Program-made: the position numbers and the translations under genes | The notes under the pieces: model-generated | What the model was told of the DNA's origin: nothing | The model's input: the letters and a program-made list of their open reading frames with translations, nothing else | The model's database searches: none | Part shown: positions 1 to 4,786 of the stretch, piece after piece | Layout of the letters: each line of letters opens with the position of its first letter | Numbering within the stretch: the first letter of the stretch is position 1 | Assembly: GCA_002429965.1 (NCBI GenBank) | Contig: DJBG01000119.1 | Span: 6,726 to 11,812 of the forward strand | DNA: 5,087 nt | Source of the DNA: Hungatella sp. UBA5982 | GTDB taxonomy: Bacteria > Bacillota > Clostridia > Lachnospirales > Lachnospiraceae | Reading direction: 5' to 3'

Positions 1-1665
1 TCCCAGAAGACGGAGTTTCAGTATTATGACGATGACGGCATTACCTATGATTACGAAAACGGAAAGTATTTCTCTCAGACCGTATCCGGTCAGAAAAGTT
101 CAGGACAGGTTCAGATCGGTATATCGGCCAAATCCGGAAGCTACACAAACGGTGTGGATTACTACTACCTGGCGGTTCATGGCAGCGCCGCCGGTCAGGT
201 GACGAAAAATGCCGCCCAGTTACAGGAATACGCCGACTTAAATGCCCTATTTGCCGCAAACGGCGGGGGATTTGCAAAATCCAGGGACATTTACGGGGAA
301 GTTACTTATATAAAAACCCAAGCGGGCCAGTCAAATGCAGACACACTGGTTTTATCCGGTAACCCGGCAGTCACACTTTCCGATCAAAAGTACGAGGCGG
401 AATACGCCTCCCTTTCCGGTAAAACAGTGGCCAGCCAGCCCAAAGTGGGCAGGGATCATACAGGATTTTCCGGTACTGGCTTTGTGAACGGTATGGAAGC
501 GGAGCAGGCGGCAGTGACTTTCTATGCAAAAGCCGCAAATCCGGGGGATTATGAGGTGACTCTGCGCTGTTCCAACGGCGCAAAGGCCGCAAAAACCTTA
601 TCCGCTTACGTCAACGGCACATACAGCGGCCAGGCGGACATAGCTTCTACCGGAGGCTGGGATACCTGGGGAGATGTGAAAATTCTACTTCCACTCACCG
701 CGGGCAGTAACAGCATCACGTTCAAATACGATCCGAAGGCAGGGGATACAGGCTTTGTAAATATTGACTATCTGGCGGTTCCCTTTGAACCGGAACGGAT
801 GGTAATAGAAGCGGAGAATTCTCCTCTTTACGGGGCTGCAAAGACAAATCAGGATCATTGGTTTTACAGCGGCAGCGGCTTTGTAGATTCCATGGTTTCA
901 CAGAATGCGGAAGTAGCCTTTGAGGTCGATATGGAACAAGGCGGAGCCTATACCGCAGATTTCCGCTACAGCAACGGAAACCAAAGCACGAAGGATTTAA
1001 ACTTATACGTAAATGGAAGCTATGCAGGAAACCTGCAATTTGCCGGTACAGGCGGAAACTGGAACATCTGGAAGACCGTGAGCACAAATCTGGCGCTTTC
1101 AAAGGGAAGAAACCGGATTTCCCTTCGCTATGATGCGGGCAATTCCGGTAGCATCAACCTTGACAAATTGACACTGTCTGCTGCCGCTTCCGGTACTTAT
1201 CCGGAAAACCTTTTGGACAATGGGGATTTCGAGCGTCCCACTTCCTTTAATTCCAACTGGACGGAGTGGCATCCCAACAGCCAGGCTTTAGCTTACGGCA
1301 TTGATTCCGGCTCCGGCACGAATCCGCCGGAATCCCCGGTGGAAGGTGACAAACGGGCGTATTTTTACAATGCAGCCGCTTATGAGCAGAGTATTCATCA
1401 GGGGCTTAACGTGGAAAACGGAAGCTATCGGGTAGAAGCCTTTGTGAAGGTGGTAAATACCTCTCCTGGCGTTGGACGGATGGAGATCACAAACTACGGC
1501 GGAAATGCGGTTTACGTGGATATGCCAAAGTCGGGAAGCGGGTGGCACAAAATAGAGGCAAGCAATGTTTTGGTCACAAATGGTACCATTGACGTTGGAT
1601 TCTATTGTTCTTCCGGCGGCGGGACGACGGTACATATTGATGATGTGAGATTGTATAGGAATTAA
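1..1665 (+). CDS. GH31-family glycosidase/transglucosylase, C-terminal part (GH31 C-terminal beta domain, CBM35, CBM35, CBM61-like); 5' end outside window
   Basis: The frame is open from base 1 to TAA at 1663-1665, giving 554 residues; the start and catalytic barrel are outside the window. Residues about 5-60 match the beta domain that follows the GH31 barrel (DUF5110-like): FQYYDDDGITYDYENGKY, closing with YYYLAVHG. A small domain or linker follows to about 128. Residues about 131-261 are a CBM35-type module (YEAEYA, GTGFVNGM, AYVNGTYSG, GGWDTW, NIDYLAV). Residues about 268-393 are a second one (IEAEN, GSGFVDSM, LYVNGSYAG, NWNIW, NLDKLTL). Residues about 403-554 are a CBM61-like beta-sandwich (NLLDNGDFE, YEQSIHQGL, NGSYRVEAFVKV, HIDDVRLY). 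The order GH31-CBM35-CBM35-CBM61 is that of Paenibacillus alpha-1,6-glucosyltransferase Ps6TG31A, where these modules bind alpha-1,6- and alpha-1,4-glucans. By inference this is an exported alpha-glucan-acting enzyme; activity cannot be proven without the barrel. It ends after CBM61 with no LPXTG or SLH anchor. Other GH31 activities (alpha-glucosidase, alpha-xylosidase, cycloalternan pathway) remain possible. Confidence 0.85.
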   Translation, partial: SQKTEFQYYDDDGITYDYENGKYFSQTVSGQKSSGQVQIGISAKSGSYTNGVDYYYLAVHGSAAGQVTKNAAQLQEYADLNALFAANGGGFAKSRDIYGEVTYIKTQAGQSNADTLVLSGNPAVTLSDQKYEAEYASLSGKTVASQPKVGRDHTGFSGTGFVNGMEAEQAAVTFYAKAANPGDYEVTLRCSNGAKAAKTLSAYVNGTYSGQADIASTGGWDTWGDVKILLPLTAGSNSITFKYDPKAGDTGFVNIDYLAVPFEPERMVIEAENSPLYGAAKTNQDHWFYSGSGFVDSMVSQNAEVAFEVDMEQGGAYTADFRYSNGNQSTKDLNLYVNGSYAGNLQFAGTGGNWNIWKTVSTNLALSKGRNRISLRYDAGNSGSINLDKLTLSAAASGTYPENLLDNGDFERPTSFNSNWTEWHPNSQALAYGIDSGSGTNPPESPVEGDKRAYFYNAAAYEQSIHQGLNVENGSYRVEAFVKVVNTSPGVGRMEITNYGGNAVYVDMPKSGSGWHKIEASNVLVTNGTIDVGFYCSSGGGTTVHIDDVRLYRN

Positions 1666-1674
1666 CAATTTACC

Positions 1675-1731
1675 TGCAGCGGCACATGGAGAAGGTCTTG
1701 TGAAATGTCTTCCGATGTGCCGTTGCATTTT
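1675..1731 (+). terminator. long intercistronic hairpin between the GH31 gene and pgmB; weak terminator or mRNA-stabilising element
   Basis: Bases 1675-1687 (TGCAGCGGCACAT) pair with 1715-1727 (ATGTGCCGTTGCA) over 13 base pairs, with a single G-U pair. The 27-base loop can close partly further, because GGAG at 1688-1691 can face TTCC at 1710-1713. Only four T (1728-1731) follow, so it is a poorer intrinsic terminator than the one after pgmB. It may partly stop transcription, letting some reach pgmB, or protect the 3' end of the GH31 message. It starts 10 bases after the GH31 stop. Confidence 0.55.
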
Positions 1732-1758
1732 GAACATGAATGGATTACAGAACATTTT

Positions 1759-1764
1759 GGAGGG
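1759..1764 (+). promoter_or_regulatory. ribosome binding site fixing the pgmB start
   Basis: GGAGGG ends 4 bases before ATG at 1769 (core GGAGG, 5 bases). It is the only good Shine-Dalgarno near the gene's start. It argues against upstream in-frame starts such as that at 1700, which lies in the loop of the preceding hairpin. Confidence 0.8.
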
Positions 1765-1768
1765 TGAA

Positions 1769-2413
1769 ATGAAGAATTTGATAAAAGCTGTTATCTTTGA
1801 CTTGGATGGTGTAATCGTTTCCACGGATGAATATCACTACCTTGCCTGGAAACGTTTGGCTGACGAAGCAGGATTGTATTTTGACAGGGATATGAATTCT
1901 GCCTTGCGGGGGGTCAGCCGCTTAGAAAGCTTAAACATTATACTGTCCCGGCAGAACCGCCATGCATCCGAAACGGATAAGTTACAGCTAATGGATAAGA
2001 AAAACGTCTACTATAAAGAGTATCTGGAACTTTTAAGTCCCACTTTTGTTACAGAAGACACGGCAAATACTTTATCGACCCTTCGTAAACGCGGATTTAT
2101 GTTAGCCATTGGCTCTTCCAGCAGAAACGCACGGTTTATACTGGAGCGAATCGGATACGGAGATTTTTTTGATACGGTTGTTGACGGCAATGATATCAGC
2201 CGTTCCAAACCCGACCCGGAGGTGTATCAGCTGGCGGCAAAGCGTCTGGGGATTCTACCGGAGCAGTGTATAGTAGTGGAAGATTCGGCGGCTGGAATTG
2301 AAGCGGCTTTCGCCTGCGGCATGAGGACGGCGGCCGTGGGTTATGCGGCGGAGACAGGATGCGGTGATTGGAACTTTGACAAATTGTCGGAACTTGTGTT
2401 GAAATTAGTGTGA
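1769..2413 (+). CDS. pgmB: beta-phosphoglucomutase (HAD superfamily)
   Basis: This cytoplasmic enzyme interconverts beta-glucose 1-phosphate and glucose 6-phosphate via beta-glucose 1,6-bisphosphate, with Mg2+. The 214-residue product has the usual family length. Key residues line up with Lactococcus lactis beta-PGM: nucleophile Asp11 and acid/base Asp13 in DLDGV, Thr19 and His23 in the STDEYH segment, Trp27, cap-domain Arg51 in GVSR, phosphate-loop Ser116 and Ser118 in GSSSRN, Lys147 in SKPDP, and Mg-binding Glu171-Asp172 in VEDS. The conserved TDEYH/AWK and GVSR segments favour beta-PGM over generic HAD phosphatases. The start follows a GGAGGG site; reading upstream to 1700 would add 23 residues absent from the family. 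It lies 103 bases after the GH31 stop, behind a hairpin, and is closed by a strong terminator. Beta-PGM normally works with GH65-type or other inverting alpha-glucoside phosphorylases, so one is expected nearby but is not visible here. Confidence 0.93.
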   Translation: MKNLIKAVIFDLDGVIVSTDEYHYLAWKRLADEAGLYFDRDMNSALRGVSRLESLNIILSRQNRHASETDKLQLMDKKNVYYKEYLELLSPTFVTEDTANTLSTLRKRGFMLAIGSSSRNARFILERIGYGDFFDTVVDGNDISRSKPDPEVYQLAAKRLGILPEQCIVVEDSAAGIEAAFACGMRTAAVGYAAETGCGDWNFDKLSELVLKLV

Positions 2414-2424
2414 GTAAAAGCGTG

Positions 2425-2457
2425 AAAGAGACTTAATAAATGTTAGGTCTCTTTTTT
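2425..2457 (+). terminator. intrinsic terminator after pgmB
   Basis: AAAGAGAC at 2425-2432 pairs perfectly with GTCTCTTT at 2447-2454 across a 14-base loop. The 3' arm runs into an uninterrupted run of six T (2452-2457). It starts 11 bases after the pgmB stop and closes the GH31-pgmB transcription unit. Confidence 0.85.
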
Positions 2458-2459
2458 AA

Positions 2460-2552
2460 ATGTATGTTTTACCAGCTGCCATCACTGCATGCAGGACTGT
2501 CAAAGAACACATTCAAGCTGGCTGCTATGATGAAGCAAAAGAGGAGTGGTGA
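2460..2552 (+). CDS. possible 30-residue micro-ORF or decayed gene fragment, unknown
   Basis: ATG 2460 opens a frame of 30 codons to TGA 2550-2552. The product begins MYVLPAAITACRTVKEH and ends CYDEAKEEW. Past the TGA the same frame stays open for a further 14 codons (ending GHMDMYIL) to TAA 2595... no convincing ribosome binding site precedes the ATG, which lies three bases after the T-run of the pgmB terminator. The amino-acid mix looks coding-like, and base composition differs from the AT-rich DNA just downstream. I do not recognise the sequence. It may be a remnant of a lost gene, a real small protein, or chance. Confidence 0.15.
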   Translation: MYVLPAAITACRTVKEHIQAGCYDEAKEEW

Positions 2553-2586
2553 AAAGTAGAGGCTGATGGGCATATGGATATGTATA

Positions 2587-2604
2587 TATTGTAACCTTAC
2601 AATA
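2587..2604. promoter_or_regulatory. upstream dyad, possible auxiliary operator
   Basis: TATTGTAA-CC-TTACAATA is a perfect inverted repeat of two 8-base half-sites around a 2-base centre. The geometry is the same as the dyad at 2734-2751, though the half-site sequence differs (TATTGTAA against TTAGTTAA). A 2-base loop cannot form a stable RNA hairpin, so DNA binding by a dimer is more likely. It may be a second site for the adjacent repressor or a site for another regulator. Confidence 0.4.
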
Positions 2605-2699
2605 AAAGTTAATATTTTTAAAAAGAAGGAAAAATCTACTAAAATACAATTCGGTAATTATTAAAATAATACAAAATTTTATTTATAATAAAAATATAA

Positions 2700-2729
2700 T
2701 TGACAAATTATACAAAAATATGTTAAGTT
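2700..2729 (+). promoter_or_regulatory. candidate sigma-A promoter of the LacI-family/ABC transporter operon
   Basis: A perfect -35 box TTGACA lies at 2700-2705. The best-spaced -10 candidates are weak: TTAAGT at 2723-2728 (17-base spacer) or TAAGTT at 2724-2729 (18-base spacer), the latter preceded by a TG at the extended -10 position. Perfect TATAAT boxes at 2684-2689 and 2695-2700 lie upstream but lack a good -35, so an alternative start in this AT-rich DNA is possible. The main candidate puts the transcript start near 2735, inside the operator dyad. Confidence 0.5.
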
Positions 2730-2733
2730 ACAA

Positions 2734-2751
2734 TTAGTTAAAGTTAACTAA
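2734..2751. promoter_or_regulatory. operator-like dyad at the LacI-family operon start
   Basis: TTAGTTAA-AG-TTAACTAA is a perfect inverted repeat with 8-base arms around a 2-base centre. It overlaps the predicted transcription start and ends 22 bases before the regulator's ATG. Dyads of this size beside a LacI-family gene are usually its own operator, so binding here would block initiation (inference). The centre is AG rather than the CG common in LacI-family sites. Confidence 0.65.
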
Positions 2752-2763
2752 AGTTGAGATTTT

Positions 2764-2767
2764 GGAG
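2764..2767 (+). promoter_or_regulatory. ribosome binding site fixing the LacI-family start
   Basis: GGAG, within TTTGGAGAAG, lies 6 bases before ATG 2774 and 9 before ATG 2777. A TTG at 2762 in the same frame overlaps this site and so cannot be served by it. Confidence 0.65.
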
Positions 2768-2773
2768 AAGAAG

Positions 2774-3829
2774 ATGATGAAAAAACGTAAGGTTTCCATG
2801 CAAAGTATTGCAGATGAACTGAAAATCAGTAAGGTAACGGTGTCCAAAGCTCTGAATGATAAAGAAGGAGTGGGCGAGGAATTAAAGAATAAGATTAAAG
2901 AGGCTGCTTTCAGACAGGGATATATTATGCCGGTTCAAGAGGAAACTGAACGAAAGAAGATTGGCATCATCATGAATGGACGCTTTATCTCAGAAGGTGG
3001 CGGCGGGGCTATTTATATGCGCATGTATGAGAAAATTGTCAGAGAGCTTGGCCGCTATAATTATTCCACCATGATGCTCACACCCAGCCCTGTGACTATT
3101 TACGATGATATTTCTATGATGAAGAAGGAGAATCTTTTTAAGGGGATTCTCGTTTTGGGTCTTTTAGATCAAGAGGTACGTGAACAGGTTAAGGAAATTG
3201 ATATTCCCAAGGTTTACGTGGATATCTATGACAGGACGCACCGTTCAGATTCGGTGGTGTCCGAGAATATTTACAGCATGTACGACATGACCCGGTATCT
3301 TATCAGGATGGGTCACAGAGAGATTGGATTTGTAGGAACCATTAATTCCACTACAAGTATCACCGACCGTTATCTTGGCTTTTTACGGGCTATGCTGGAA
3401 AAAAACATGCAGTTAAGAGACGATTGGGTAATTCCTGACCGGAGTCTGGAGGGAAAAGCTGTTGATATAGAGCTGCCAAAAGAGATGCCCACTGCTTTTA
3501 TCTGTAACTGTGATGAAACTGCCTTCCGGCTGACACGAACTCTGAACAATCATGGGTTTACAGTGCCGGATGATATTTCTATAGGCAGTTTCGATGATGA
3601 TATTTATGCCAAGTTGACGGACCCCCAGCTTACTACCGTAGCAGTGAATGCTTCATTAATTGGAAAAGTATCTGTCAGGCAGATAATTGAAAGAATTGAA
3701 AAACCTGATAAGAAGCCCGAGACAAGGCGGATTGAGGGCGAAATCATCTATCGGAATTCAGTGAAAAATCTGAATCTGGACGGTGAGGAAAGTATTGAAA
3801 AGAGGGATAAGGTTGAAAACATTAAATAG
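2774..3829 (+). CDS. LacI-family transcriptional regulator
   Basis: This is a DNA-binding repressor or activator that senses a sugar. The 351-residue product has the usual family layout. Residues 7-50 form the LacI-type helix-turn-helix (SMQSIADELKISKVTVSKAL, then a third helix ending FRQGYI). Residues about 61-335 form the periplasmic-binding-protein-like effector domain, with GFVG at 185-188, DRYLGF at 198-203, a CNCDETAF segment around Asp247, SFDDD at 272-276, and LTTVAVN in the dimer-proximal part. The linker at about 51-62 (IMPVQEETERKK) is short and acidic and lacks the usual N-x-x-A-R-x-L hinge helix. ATG 2774 was chosen over TTG 2762 because the Shine-Dalgarno GGAG sits at 2764-2767; ATG 2777 is also possible. 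The gene leads an operon with sugar ABC permease genes and has a dyad at its promoter. This suggests control of the transporter and of itself; the effector cannot be read from sequence. Confidence 0.93.
   Translation: MMKKRKVSMQSIADELKISKVTVSKALNDKEGVGEELKNKIKEAAFRQGYIMPVQEETERKKIGIIMNGRFISEGGGGAIYMRMYEKIVRELGRYNYSTMMLTPSPVTIYDDISMMKKENLFKGILVLGLLDQEVREQVKEIDIPKVYVDIYDRTHRSDSVVSENIYSMYDMTRYLIRMGHREIGFVGTINSTTSITDRYLGFLRAMLEKNMQLRDDWVIPDRSLEGKAVDIELPKEMPTAFICNCDETAFRLTRTLNNHGFTVPDDISIGSFDDDIYAKLTDPQLTTVAVNASLIGKVSVRQIIERIEKPDKKPETRRIEGEIIYRNSVKNLNLDGEESIEKRDKVENIK
3802..3806 (+). promoter_or_regulatory. ribosome binding site supporting a TTG start for the first permease
   Basis: GAGGG lies inside the end of the LacI-family gene, 6 bases before TTG 3813. 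The earlier in-frame GTG at 3783 has no comparable site upstream. Confidence 0.6.
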
Positions 3830-4772
3830 TAACACAAAGGCAAAAAAGAGAAAGGCTACAAAAGGTGACTGGGAACTTACCCTGATGGCTATGCCCACAA
3901 CCGTATGGTATATTTTATTTTGCTTTATGCCCATGTTTGGACTTATTATCGCTTTTAAGGATTATAAAATTCAGCCTGGGAAAGGTTTCATCTACAATGT
4001 TTTCCATAGCGAATGGGCGGGCTTTAAGAATTTTGAGTTTCTTATTAAATCCAATGATCTGTATGTGATATTAAGAAATACGATTGTTTACAATCTGATT
4101 TTTATTGTTATGGGCACTGCACTTGCAGTAATACTTGCCATTATGATGAATATGCTCCATAGCAGAAAAAGATCCAAAGTCTATCAGACGCTGATGTTTT
4201 TCCCTTATTTTATGTCCTGGGTTGTTGCAGCATATTTTCTGGATGCGTTTTTAAATTATGATAACGGTCTGATTAATAATATGATGCGGGATGTAGGAAA
4301 TACGGCAAATCAGTGGTACATGAACAAAAATGTATGGCCATTTATTCTGGTTATCATGTATTTGTGGAAGAGTACAGGATATAACATGGTTATTTATTTG
4401 TCCAGTATTTCGGGAATTGACCAGACGCTCTATGAAGCGGCGGTGATCGATGGCGCGGGCAAATGGCAGCAGACCAGATATATTACACTTCCCAGCCTGA
4501 AAAATGTAATTATTATGATGTTCATTTTTAATGTTGGCAAGATTTTCTATTCAGATTTCGGACTTTTTTACCAGTTGTCACAGGGTGCTAAGGGCTCGAT
4601 TTTCAATTCGGTTGCCACCATAGACACCTATGTGTTTAATGCATTGAAGTCAGCAACTCCAATCGGGATGACATCGGCGGCATCCTTCTTCCAGTCGGTG
4701 GCATGTTGCATTACCATTCTGGCGGCAAACGCGATTGTGAAAAAGATTGATAACGAAAGTTCAATCATTTAG
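3813..4772 (+). CDS. carbohydrate ABC transporter permease, LplB/MalF-type
   Basis: This is one of the two membrane subunits of a sugar importer; it pairs with the next gene's product and docks on an ATPase. The 319-residue product has a Lys-rich cytoplasmic N-terminus and about six hydrophobic spans near residues 22-48, 87-112, 125-147, 170-195, 230-250 and 290-312. The first span ends in PMFGLIIAFKDYK, a hallmark of the LplB/YteP-type oligosaccharide permeases of Bacillota. The EAA loop is perfect at 208-227: EAAVIDG, nine residues, then I-T-LP. The TTG start at 3813 has GAGGG six bases upstream and gives a normal N-terminus; GTG 3783 would add ten residues. The gene overlaps the regulator's end by 17 bases, pointing to translational coupling. 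The substrate is unknown; alpha-gluco-oligosaccharides are suggested only by the neighbouring GH31 and pgmB genes. LplB-type systems usually borrow a shared MsmX-like ATPase. Confidence 0.94.
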   Translation: MKTLNSNTKAKKRKATKGDWELTLMAMPTTVWYILFCFMPMFGLIIAFKDYKIQPGKGFIYNVFHSEWAGFKNFEFLIKSNDLYVILRNTIVYNLIFIVMGTALAVILAIMMNMLHSRKRSKVYQTLMFFPYFMSWVVAAYFLDAFLNYDNGLINNMMRDVGNTANQWYMNKNVWPFILVIMYLWKSTGYNMVIYLSSISGIDQTLYEAAVIDGAGKWQQTRYITLPSLKNVIIMMFIFNVGKIFYSDFGLFYQLSQGAKGSIFNSVATIDTYVFNALKSATPIGMTSAASFFQSVACCITILAANAIVKKIDNESSII

Positions 4773-4786
4773 AAAGGAAAAGTGAA

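Larger units (their letters stand above)
2414..2773. other. 360-base intergenic region between pgmB and the LacI-family gene
   Basis: Three parts can be seen. First is the pgmB terminator (2425-2457). Second is a more GC-balanced stretch (about 2460-2580), which carries a 30-codon open frame from ATG 2460 to TGA 2550-2552 and looks like a coding remnant or micro-ORF. Third is a very AT-rich control region (about 2580-2773) with two 8-2-8 dyads, a TTGACA element, several TATAAT-like boxes, and AGTTA repeats leading into the next gene. No tRNA, rRNA or recognisable riboswitch was seen. Confidence 0.7.

Noticed and set aside
154..156. GTG at 154 as the start of the GH31-type gene
   Set aside because: The same frame is open to base 1 and encodes the conserved FQYYDDDGITYDYE segment, so 154 is internal to a gene cut by the window edge.
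722..1102. 126-codon open frame on the minus strand
   Set aside because: It is antisense to the CBM35 modules; the product is Arg/Cys/Ser-rich with no recognisable fold or ribosome binding site.
1700..1768. Upstream extension of pgmB from the in-frame start at 1700
   Set aside because: It lies in the loop of the 1675-1727 hairpin, has no matching ribosome binding site, and adds 23 residues not seen in beta-PGM; ATG 1769 has GGAGGG.
1288..1824. 178-codon open frame on the minus strand
   Set aside because: It lies opposite the well-supported CBM61-like module and the start of pgmB; its product is Cys/Pro/His/Arg-rich with no recognisable domain, typical of an antisense shadow.
2297..2315. CcpA cre-like sequence inside pgmB (TTGAAGCGGCTTTCGC region)
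   Set aside because: The match to the cre consensus is partial and it sits deep in a conserved coding stretch, so it gives no support for regulation.
2657..2670. ATTATT-AA-AATAAT palindrome
   Set aside because: It is composed only of A and T in very AT-rich DNA, where such palindromes are expected by chance; unlike the two 8-2-8 dyads it has no G or C in its arms.
2762..2773. TTG 2762 as start of the LacI-family gene
   Set aside because: It overlaps the Shine-Dalgarno GGAG at 2764-2767, which instead serves ATG 2774 or 2777.
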